From positions 1-64,000 of the forward strand of contig CADAKH010000007.1 in assembly GCA_902788505.1 (NCBI GenBank): a stretch of DNA of 64,000 bases, given 5' to 3'. Made by a program: the position numbers and the translations under genes. Positions 1 through 5,414 of this stretch are shown here, piece after piece. The notes under the pieces are model-generated. The model did no database searches. It saw nothing but the letters and a program-made list of their open reading frames with translations, and was not told the DNA's origin. The first letter of the stretch is position 1; the number at the start of each line of letters is the position of its first letter. Source of the stretch: Oscillospiraceae bacterium. Its GTDB lineage: Bacteria; Bacillota; Clostridia; Saccharofermentanales; Saccharofermentanaceae.

Positions 1-117
1 GCAACATGTTGCGAGAAAGAACATAGAGTTCGATCGTGCAATCTGATAGTTATGAGAGTGCGTTAAGCGAGCCAGCAATAAGATCAACCGGTTATATCAT
101 GAATTATCTAATCCAAG

Positions 118-140
118 CCCGAGAGCAATCTCGGGTTTTT
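118..140 (+). terminator. Intrinsic terminator
   Basis: A perfect 7-bp stem (CCCGAGA/TCTCGGG) with a GCAA tetraloop is followed directly by five T residues and then ATTT. It would end a plus-strand transcript coming from left of the window, whose gene is not visible. Confidence 0.85.
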
Positions 141-281
141 ATTTGGGGTTCAGGGTCGCCCTGACAAGTTTCCGTATTTGTGGTACACGAATACGTTGCT
201 TGCTACTCCGTTCCGAAGATCAATTATGTTTTTAGTAGAATTTAGGCGGGTTAGCTTATCAGGCACATTAATGGGACTATT

Positions 282-304
282 ATCGTTTGACAAACGATTG
301 TTTG
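282..304. repeat. Overlapping GTTTG/CAAAC palindromes
   Basis: Bases 282-298 form a perfect palindrome with 8-bp arms around a central A (ATCGTTTG-A-CAAACGAT). The second arm also pairs with a third half-site at 300-304 (CAAAC-GATT-GTTTG). Three alternating half-sites in 20 bases look like a binding site for a dimeric regulator or an element-encoded recombination or replication protein. The binding protein is unknown. Confidence 0.45.
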
Positions 305-540
305 CCTTTTATCATTTTCAATGTAAATTCGTGAAAGGAATAAGTCAGTGTACGTTATCTGCAAACTTGCCGCACATATAAGTAATTATTTAATTATCAG
401 CTAAGCTAAAAAGAGAAATAATTAAACAGGTAAGCAAAGATTAAAAGTACACAAAGAAATAAAGAGTTAATTCATTCGGGCTTCCGATTGGATTATATGT
501 CAGGATCCGTCACGGTATTCCGCTCGGATAAAGAACAGTA

Positions 541-560
541 TCCCTGCTTAGCTGCAGGGA
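541..560. other. Perfect hairpin without T-run
   Basis: TCCCTGC and GCAGGGA form a perfect 7-bp stem around a 6-base loop. No U-tract follows on either strand, so it is not a normal intrinsic terminator. It lies upstream of the small genes preceding the integrase and could be an RNA or single-stranded DNA structure; its role is unknown. Confidence 0.35.
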
Positions 561-717
561 ACAGGCGTTAACAAAAGCCACGACCTTTGACAATCTATAC
601 CGCTTATTTCATCCGAACTGCATCGCTATATAGGGGATTTGTTCTCATTTACATGACTGCAGTTTTGAAGATTACTCTTCTTAGCCCGGCATGAATATTA
701 ATTTAGGAGGCATTTTT

Positions 718-1053
718 ATGTCTAACACATGTATTATCGGCTGCGATGAAATGAGAGAACGAGGCATCGACACGAGCTTTTATGAGTACAACAGAGTTCC
801 TGGTATCTATAAAGCTGTTATCGATCTCATGGCTGAATCAAGGAAAAAAGGAACACTTAGGGTATTCCTGACTTTCTCTGATGGAAGAAAGATATTAGCG
901 CCTGTTTATTGGTGGCAAAAGTATCTCGGATTCTACGAGCGGGCTCCAGGAGAGAATGTTCTGTTGGAGTACAAAAAGATCGAAGATGGCAGAGTGTTTC
1001 TTGTGTCTGCAGATACGAACGAAGAGGAGGATGTTCCTTATGAAATCCTCTGA
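718..1053 (+). CDS. Hypothetical protein of the integrase module
   Basis: This 111-residue protein is not recognised. The start at 718 is preferred over an in-frame ATG at 691 because a strong TTAGGAGG site ends 7 bases before 718. The product is soluble, without signal peptide or membrane segment, and rich in aromatic and charged residues (a YWWQKYLGFYER stretch around residues 63-74, an acidic EEED near the end). The next gene, an excisionase-like HTH protein, starts inside its 3' end, so the two are probably translationally coupled. Position in front of an excisionase and integrase suggests a mobile-element accessory gene; no function is claimed. Confidence 0.7.
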   Translation: MSNTCIIGCDEMRERGIDTSFYEYNRVPGIYKAVIDLMAESRKKGTLRVFLTFSDGRKILAPVYWWQKYLGFYERAPGENVLLEYKKIEDGRVFLVSADTNEEEDVPYEIL

Positions 1054-1273
1054 AATATCCTTTCTGCCCGACAGTCTGCTTGTATGCTACCAGGTAATGT
1101 TTACGGATTATCCTGATATCGTATCAGTTTTCCAGCTTCAGAAGATGCTTAAAATCAGCAGGCAACTGGCCTATGAGCTGATAAACAACGGTTCGATCAA
1201 AGCGGTAAAGGTTGGGAATTCATACAGGATCCCGAAGGTCAGCGTTATCGGGTATATGCTTAACGCCGCATGA
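1040..1273 (+). CDS. Excisionase-like helix-turn-helix DNA-binding protein
   Basis: This 77-residue protein resembles the small HTH_17/excisionase family, which bend DNA next to integrase attachment sites or act as small regulators. The second half carries the pattern: a helix around VFQLQKMLKISRQLAYELINNG, then a basic turn and a short beta wing (IKAVKVGNSYRIP). The start at 1040 is chosen because GAGGAGG ends 9 bases upstream, whereas the ATG at 1031 directly abuts that site. It overlaps the preceding gene by 14 bases. The integrase follows after 112 bases that contain a long hairpin. The N-terminal 25 residues are less typical, so the family call is moderate. Confidence 0.7.
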   Translation: MKSSEISFLPDSLLVCYQVMFTDYPDIVSVFQLQKMLKISRQLAYELINNGSIKAVKVGNSYRIPKVSVIGYMLNAA

Positions 1274-1280
1274 AGGCCGG

Positions 1281-1348
1281 CCCGTCCTTTGAGTTTTCGT
1301 TATTGTATTTCGCTATGAAATGCTCTTATACTAAATCTCAAGGACGGG
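1281..1348 (+). promoter_or_regulatory. Long hairpin between excisionase and integrase
   Basis: CCCGTCCTTTGAG (1281-1293) is complementary to CTCAAGGACGGG (1337-1348), giving a 12-bp stem with one bulged T and a loop of about 43 bases. The run after it (TTGTTCTGCTT) is only moderately T-rich. It could be a weak terminator or attenuator limiting integrase transcription, or an RNA structure affecting translation of the gene 38 bases downstream. Confidence 0.45.
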
Positions 1349-1385
1349 TTGTTCTGCTTACAACCAACTACAAGGAGGAAAAACA

Positions 1386-2624
1386 ATGGTAGCAGGACAC
1401 CTGACAAAGAGAAACGGATATTATTATGTCGTATTGAGCTATTACGACCCTGATGGAAAGAGGCACTTCAAGACCTTTTCGACCGGACTTAAGGTTGTAT
1501 CGGGCAATCTGCGTAAGGCAGAAGAGATGCTGCAGAAATACCGTGCAGAGTTCTTCACACCCACATGCGTAAACTCGATGCATTCCGATATGCTTTTTAC
1601 AGATTACCTGAGCAAGTGGCTTGAGATAGTCAGGATAAGGATAAAACCAACAACGTTTGCATCTTATAAGAACGTCGTTGAAAAGAAGATCATTCCTTAT
1701 TTTGTGAAGTTTCAAAGAACACTTATGGATGTGAAACCGGCCGACATACAGGCATTTTACATTGAAGAGCTTAAGAGGATAAAGCCTAACTCTGTAATAA
1801 GGGAGCATGCTATTATCCATGAAGCTTTGAAGTATGCCTACAAGATAGGACTCGTAAACGACAATCCGGCAGCCAGAGTCGACAGACCCCGAAAGAACGT
1901 ATACGAACATAACTTTCTCAACGGAGAAAAACTGGAATGCGTTTTTGAGGCCGTCAGAGGCACCAAATTCGAGTTGCCTGTCCTTACCGCAGCTTTCTAT
2001 GGATTGAGGCGGGGAGAGGTCTTAGGGCTCAAATGGGACGCTGTAGACTTTGACAATTGCACCTTGACAGTTAAACATACGATTGTAGAAACGAACATTG
2101 ACGGGAAAAATGTATTGATCCGCCAGGATTCAGGCAAGACTAAGTCAAGTTCCAGAACCCTTCCGCTTGTCGGGAAGTTCCGTGAGTATTTCGCAGAAGT
2201 AAAGCGTGCGCAAGAAGAGAATAAACGCATCTGTGGCAGTTGCTACAACTACGATTTTGACGGGTATATTTTCGTGGATGAAATGGGAAATCTGATTCGT
2301 CCGGATTATCTTAGCTGTCAGTTTCCGAAGTTTCTGGCCAAGCATGGTCTTGAGAAGATACGTTTTCACGATCTCAGGCACAGTTGTGCAAGCCTGCTGG
2401 TAGCGAGCGGAGTACCGCTTAAGAGTGTGCAGGAATGGCTGGGCCACAGTGATTTCAGCACTACGGCCAACATATACACACATCTTGACTTCTCTGCAAA
2501 GATAGCGTCTTCCATGGCTATGGAGCGAACTCTGGCACTGCCTGACACAGACTTCTCGAGTCCCTGGAAAGCTAATAAACACACGGGCTCTGGAGAAGCA
2601 GGAAACGCGAAATGTCTTGCGTAG
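1386..2624 (+). CDS. int: Tyrosine recombinase / phage-type integrase
   Basis: This 412-residue protein is a site-specific tyrosine recombinase of the kind that integrates phages and conjugative elements next to tRNA genes. An N-terminal arm-binding region resembling AP2-like integrase domains (about residues 5-55) is followed by a SAM-like core-binding domain (about 65-165) and the catalytic domain. Catalytic residues are visible as the first arginine in GLRRGEV, the HDLRH box, GHSD, and the nucleophile tyrosine in ANIYTHL near residue 370. The start has a good AAGGAGG site. It points toward the 3' end of tRNA-Ser about 200 bases away, the usual arrangement of an integrase beside its attachment site. 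The protein looks full length. The other end of the element is not in the window. Confidence 0.93.
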   Translation: MVAGHLTKRNGYYYVVLSYYDPDGKRHFKTFSTGLKVVSGNLRKAEEMLQKYRAEFFTPTCVNSMHSDMLFTDYLSKWLEIVRIRIKPTTFASYKNVVEKKIIPYFVKFQRTLMDVKPADIQAFYIEELKRIKPNSVIREHAIIHEALKYAYKIGLVNDNPAARVDRPRKNVYEHNFLNGEKLECVFEAVRGTKFELPVLTAAFYGLRRGEVLGLKWDAVDFDNCTLTVKHTIVETNIDGKNVLIRQDSGKTKSSSRTLPLVGKFREYFAEVKRAQEENKRICGSCYNYDFDGYIFVDEMGNLIRPDYLSCQFPKFLAKHGLEKIRFHDLRHSCASLLVASGVPLKSVQEWLGHSDFSTTANIYTHLDFSAKIASSMAMERTLALPDTDFSSPWKANKHTGSGEAGNAKCLA

Positions 2625-2691
2625 ATTGAATTTTTGGAGCGATATTCCGGTGTTTCGGATTCTGAACGTTCAAGCCCGGAAAGCTAATAAA
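2566..2691. repeat. 14-bp direct repeats at the integrase 3' end
   Basis: The sequence GGAAAGCTAATAAA occurs at 2566-2579 (inside the last codons of int) and again at 2678-2691. Together with the GGAGCGATAT copy at 2636 these short direct repeats beside the tRNA could be integrase arm-type binding sites. No protein binding is proven by sequence. Confidence 0.45.
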
Positions 2692-2782
2692 GTCGAGGGT
2701 TTGAAGGAAAGATGGTTCCAAAATCACTTGCCTTGCCCGTTTTTTATGAAACGAGAAGAACGAAAAACCGGCATTCTCCAAG

Positions 2783-2819
2783 AAATAAAAATGCCCGCAA
2801 ACGCAATGTTTACAGGCAT
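2783..2819 (-). terminator. Terminator of tRNA-Ser
   Basis: On the minus strand, four bases after the tRNA 3' end, ATGCCTG-T-AAAC and GTTT-G-CGGGCAT pair around a 5-base loop and are followed by TTTTATTT. The stem is 11 bp with one mismatch. Confidence 0.85.
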
Positions 2820-2822
2820 CTG

Positions 2823-2913
2823 TGGCGGAGATGGTGGGATTCGAACCCACGTATCGGTTGCCCGATAAACGCATTTCGAGTGCGCCCCGTTATGACCACT
2901 TCGATACATCTCC
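2823..2913 (-). tRNA. tRNA-Ser (anticodon CGA)
   Basis: The 91-base minus-strand gene has a 7-bp acceptor stem (GGAGATG/CATCTCC), encoded CCA end, a type-II long variable arm, and the T-loop consensus GGTTCGAATCC. The anticodon loop CTCGAAA gives anticodon CGA, which reads the serine codon UCG. It has its own promoter at 2939-2967 and terminator at 2783-2819. Bases 1-42 of the tRNA are duplicated at 3081-3122. Confidence 0.95.
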
Positions 2914-2938
2914 CTGCCAAAAAGCAAGCTACGATCGC

Positions 2939-2967
2939 ATAATACTGAACGCCATCCGATCCGTCAA
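2939..2967 (-). promoter_or_regulatory. Sigma-70-type promoter of tRNA-Ser
   Basis: The minus strand carries TTGACG (-35, 2962-2967), a 17-base spacer and TATTAT (-10, 2939-2944), about 25 bases upstream of the tRNA 5' end. Three phased GGAGCGATAT-like repeats lie immediately upstream of the -35 box. Confidence 0.75.
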
Positions 2968-3080
2968 CCGGAGCGATATGGAGCGTTATTGGAGCGATAT
3001 TCATAAGAACGAAGCCGCAACAATCTCGCAAAGTGCTTATTTTATTGAGCTATGTTCTTTAAGCCAAAAAGAGGCAATCA

Positions 3081-3122
3081 CATTTCGAGTGCGCCCCGTT
3101 ATGACCACTTCGATACATCTCC
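3081..3122 (-). repeat. Duplicated 5' half of tRNA-Ser (possible attachment core)
   Basis: These 42 bases are identical to 2872-2913, covering the tRNA from its first base through the anticodon loop into the 3' side of the anticodon stem. Outside the 42 bases the two copies differ. The copy has no 3' half, so it is a truncated pseudo-tRNA. It has its own promoter at 3134-3162. Such a precise 5'-half duplicate fits a recombination core or the remnant of an integrated element. Confidence 0.85.
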
Positions 3123-3133
3123 AAACGCACGTT

Positions 3134-3162
3134 ATTGTAAATGATTTGGTTATATTATTCAA
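3134..3162 (-). promoter_or_regulatory. Promoter upstream of the truncated tRNA half
   Basis: The minus strand reads TTGAAT (3157-3162), a 17-base spacer and TACAAT (3134-3139), 12 bases before the 42-base tRNA half. This is probably the ancestral promoter of the tRNA-Ser gene. A TAACAATGTTA palindrome lies 15 bases upstream (3177-3187), and a 7-bp inverted repeat (TTTGGTT/AACCAAA, 3145-3167) overlaps the -35 region. The rest of 2914-3221 shows no gene. Confidence 0.65.
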
Positions 3163-3221
3163 CCAAAACAACTATGTAACAATGTTAAACTGCGTAAAAT
3201 CAAGGCTTTCGGGGTAACGGA

Positions 3222-3776
3222 TCAGAATCTGATATTAGCCTTCATAGCTTCTTTTTCCTCTTCTCCGCAAAGGTATCCTACAAGAGCAAGACCGAAATCC
3301 ACTGATGTGCCCATTGCCTGGCTTGTGATTATGTTGCCGTTAACGACGACTTTTGAATCTTCAATCACATTCGCTCCTCCGGCACGGAGTTCCTCCCAGA
3401 AACCCGGATTGCAGGTGGAAGTTTTCCCGTTAAGGAGTCCAAGACCGGAAAAGACTGTAGGTGCAGCACATATAGCAGCTATGCCTTTGCCCTGGTCATT
3501 AAACTTCACAAGATTCTTCTTGAGTTCTTCGCACGCATTGAGATTATTCGTGCCTCTTACACCACCCGGAAGGACCAAAAGATCATATTCATCAAAGCTG
3601 ATCTCACTGATCAGTTTGTCAGCCTTGATCTTCACATTTCTTGAAGCCTCGATCTCAAGAGATGGCATTACGGATACGACATCCACATCAACCTTTGCCC
3701 TTCTTAAAAGATCAACAGGTGTGATAGCCTCTACTTCTTCACTTCCGTCAGCGATAAAAACAGCAACTTTTGCCAT
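3222..3776 (-). CDS. DJ-1/PfpI family protein
   Basis: This 184-residue cytosolic protein belongs to the DJ-1/ThiJ/PfpI superfamily, close in pattern to DJ-1 and YajL-like proteins linked to oxidative or carbonyl stress. Visible family marks are the N-terminal strand AKVAVFIADGSEEVEAI with the conserved glutamate, the LPGG motif around residue 70, and the nucleophile-elbow cysteine in AAICAAP (C103). Length is typical. The start at 3776 is preferred because GGAG sits 8 bases upstream, whereas the in-frame ATG at 3782 is too close to it. It follows mntP by 17 bases on the same strand and may be read from the mntP riboswitch transcript. The exact reaction (deglycase, chaperone or other) cannot be read from sequence. 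Confidence 0.88.
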   Translation of the reverse strand: MAKVAVFIADGSEEVEAITPVDLLRRAKVDVDVVSVMPSLEIEASRNVKIKADKLISEISFDEYDLLVLPGGVRGTNNLNACEELKKNLVKFNDQGKGIAAICAAPTVFSGLGLLNGKTSTCNPGFWEELRAGGANVIEDSKVVVNGNIITSQAMGTSVDFGLALVGYLCGEEEKEAMKANIRF

Positions 3777-3793
3777 AAACATTTCTCCATTCT

Positions 3794-4396
3794 TTAAAGG
3801 CCGAATACGCCTTTAACAAATATCTCTATTCCTATAAAGATCAGGATCGCGCCGCCGATAACAGAAGCAACACCTGATACTTTACTGCCGATCTTCTTGC
3901 CGAAGATCAGCCCGATTAAGCATATCATAAGCGTAACGGCTCCGATTATCAAAGATGCGGCAAATGCTCGTAAAATCGAATAATCGGCGATCGTGAAACC
4001 GACCGAGAGCGCATCGATTGAAGTGGCGATGCCCTGAACGATCAGAGCTTTAAAAGTAAGTCTGGTTGCTTTGGGTTCTTCTTTTTCCTGCTGATTGCCT
4101 TTACGCTTCTCGATGATAGTCTCAACGATCATCTTGCCGCCTATGAACAGAAGCAGGATCAATGCTATCCACGGGATCAGGATGCTAAATTTTGTGAACA
4201 TCTCTTCCAATGTGGTAACAAGCATCCAGCCGAGCACCGGCATTATGAACTGAAACGCAGCATATATGCCGGCCATCATAAACATCCTGGGTTTCTTCAT
4301 CTCCGGTTCGACTATGCCGTTAGCAATCGAAACAGAGAATGCATCCATGGCAAGGCCGATGCCTAAAAGGATTGAATTCAAGAATAATTGAAACAC
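3794..4396 (-). CDS. mntP: Manganese efflux pump MntP
   Basis: This 200-residue membrane protein of the MntP (DUF204) family exports Mn2+ to prevent manganese toxicity. It has six predicted membrane segments in two repeated halves, each opening with a similar signature: GLAMDAFSVSIANG near residue 14 and GIATSIDALSVGFT near residue 125. The conserved aspartates in these signatures are the expected metal-handling residues. Translation probably starts at the GTG at 4396, with GAGAGGA 7 bases upstream. A yybP-ykoY manganese riboswitch lies directly upstream, which independently supports the function. The DJ-1 family gene follows in the same direction. Confidence 0.95.
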   Translation of the reverse strand: MFQLFLNSILLGIGLAMDAFSVSIANGIVEPEMKKPRMFMMAGIYAAFQFIMPVLGWMLVTTLEEMFTKFSILIPWIALILLLFIGGKMIVETIIEKRKGNQQEKEEPKATRLTFKALIVQGIATSIDALSVGFTIADYSILRAFAASLIIGAVTLMICLIGLIFGKKIGSKVSGVASVIGGAILIFIGIEIFVKGVFGL

Positions 4397-4419
4397 TATA
4401 TGGTCCTCTCTGCCCGGGC

Positions 4420-4545
4420 AAAGAAATAACCCAAGGCCACTATATTTGCCTTGAGTCTCACACAGAAGAATAAGCCAGGTATTATCACCAGTATGTTGAC
4501 TTAGACAACGCGCTTTTCGCGTCTGCTACTCCCTCAATGTGAACG
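4420..4545 (-). promoter_or_regulatory. yybP-ykoY manganese riboswitch with attenuator
   Basis: The minus-strand leader of mntP carries the family's conserved blocks: GGGAGTAGC (4533-4525), then GTCAACATACTGG and CCTGGC, closing with GTGAGACTCAAGG. A P1 helix can form between TTGAG (4537-4533) and CTCAA (4455-4451). The same CTCAAGGC segment alternatively pairs with GCCTTGGG (4437-4430), followed by TTATTTCTTT, an intrinsic terminator. Mn2+ binding should stabilise P1, block the terminator and switch mntP on. The exact 5' end is approximate. Confidence 0.88.
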
Positions 4546-4625
4546 ATTCTAACAACGCCGATTCAGGTTAGTCAACACTAACTTCGATGTGTTGTTTTTG
4601 TTGGCCTGATCTGCTGTTTTAAGAC

Positions 4626-4666
4626 CAACAAAAAGTTTATTTTTGAGAAAATACGACTTTTTGTTG
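4626..4666. repeat. Inverted repeat CAACAAAAAGT ... ACTTTTTGTTG
   Basis: Bases 4626-4636 and 4656-4666 form an 11-bp perfect inverted repeat with a 19-base spacer. A further TTTTTGTTGG copy lies near 4595-4604, giving three (C)CAACAAAAA half-sites in about 75 bases between the divergent mntP and HTH-cupin genes. They lie about 90 bases upstream of the promoter at 4755 and may be operators, possibly for the HTH-cupin protein itself. Confidence 0.45.
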
Positions 4667-4754
4667 ATGTTTTTGGCCGTTTCAGGCATACAAATCTGAC
4701 ACAATGCGCTTTTTTGATCTCAGTGCATCCTTTCGAGCAACTTTCTTATTTATC

Positions 4755-4763
4755 TGTTATAAT
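4755..4763 (+). promoter_or_regulatory. Extended -10 promoter of the HTH-cupin/acyl-CoA synthetase operon
   Basis: TG-T-TATAAT is a perfect extended -10 element. No good -35 is present 16-18 bases upstream, as is common for extended -10 promoters. The transcript would start near 4770, about 45 bases before the start codon. Confidence 0.65.
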
Positions 4764-4814
4764 GTTTATTCGCTATAAGAATCAATAACGCACTGTAAAT
4801 AACAGGAGGCTAAT

Positions 4815-5360
4815 ATGAACGAATACATCAAGCAGATATCCGACAGGATCAGAGAGCTTAGAGACATCCTTGACCTGACAGCCGAGGAAGTGGCTCAGCA
4901 GACCGGTGTCAGCACAGAAGAGTATTTAGCATATGAGAACGGTGAAAAGGAGATCCCGATCAGCCTTCTTTATAAAGTGGCAGGCATATTCAGAGTCGAT
5001 CCTACTGTACTTATGACAGGTGATGTTCCGAGAATGGACGACTATACCGTTGTAAGAGGCGGTAACGGAATCAAGGTCGAGCGTTATCCCGGTTATTCCT
5101 TCAGTGCCCTTGCCTTCAACTACAAGAACAGACAGATGGATCCGATGATCGTTACCCTGTCAAAGTCTGAGACAGCCGAGCTCGTACGCCACGGTGGTCA
5201 GGAGTTTAACTATGTGATTGAAGGTGCGATCAAGGTCGTCGTGGGAGACAGGGAATTCACTCTTGAAGCAGGCGACTCCATTTACTTCAATCCGGAAAAG
5301 CCTCACGGACAGAGAGCCGTGACGGAGACTGCTAAGTTCCTCACAATTATCAACGAGTGA
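4815..5360 (+). CDS. HTH-cupin transcriptional regulator
   Basis: This 181-residue protein joins an N-terminal Cro/C1-type helix-turn-helix (about residues 8-65; LTAEEVAQQTGVSTEEYLAYENG is typical) to a C-terminal cupin domain (about 105-178; HGGQEFNYVIEG and the second motif AGDSIYFNPEKPHG). Such proteins usually sense a small ligand through the cupin and control a neighbouring metabolic gene. An AGGAGG site precedes the start. The acyl-CoA synthetase begins 54 bases downstream, so the two form an operon and the regulator probably controls that gene and itself. The ligand is unknown. The cupin metal site is degenerate, since the usual HxH pair is not intact. Confidence 0.88.
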   Translation: MNEYIKQISDRIRELRDILDLTAEEVAQQTGVSTEEYLAYENGEKEIPISLLYKVAGIFRVDPTVLMTGDVPRMDDYTVVRGGNGIKVERYPGYSFSALAFNYKNRQMDPMIVTLSKSETAELVRHGGQEFNYVIEGAIKVVVGDREFTLEAGDSIYFNPEKPHGQRAVTETAKFLTIINE

Positions 5361-5414
5361 TTTAGCAGTTCTACCCAAACCGAAAAATTGAAGTAGAAAA
5401 GGAATGATATACCC

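Larger units (their letters stand above)
1..717. other. Non-coding left flank of the integrase module
   Basis: No convincing gene is visible in these bases; the only sizeable reading frame (178-381) has no ribosome binding site and looks accidental. The stretch contains a 12-bp palindrome at 1-12, a plus-strand terminator at 118-140, overlapping GTTTG/CAAAC palindromes at 282-304 and a 7-bp-stem hairpin at 541-560 without a T-run. The density of palindromes beside an integrase suggests recombination or replication control sequences of a mobile element, but that is inference. Confidence 0.5.
2636..3000. repeat. GGAGCGATAT repeats flanking tRNA-Ser
   Basis: GGAGCGATAT occurs at 2636-2645, 2970-2979 and 2991-3000, and the one-base variant GGAGCGTTAT at 2980-2989. 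The last three are in tandem at 10-11 base spacing, one helical turn, directly upstream of the -35 box of the tRNA promoter at 2962-2967. They may be integrase arm sites or an upstream activating array for the tRNA. Confidence 0.5.

Noticed and set aside
178..381. 67-codon open reading frame in the left flank
   Set aside because: No ribosome binding site, unusual composition and overlap with a palindromic region; likely accidental.
541..560. Hairpin considered as an intrinsic terminator
   Set aside because: No T-run follows on either strand.
2822..3217. Plus-strand reading frame across the tRNA region
   Set aside because: It runs through the antisense of tRNA-Ser and its promoter; no family features are seen.
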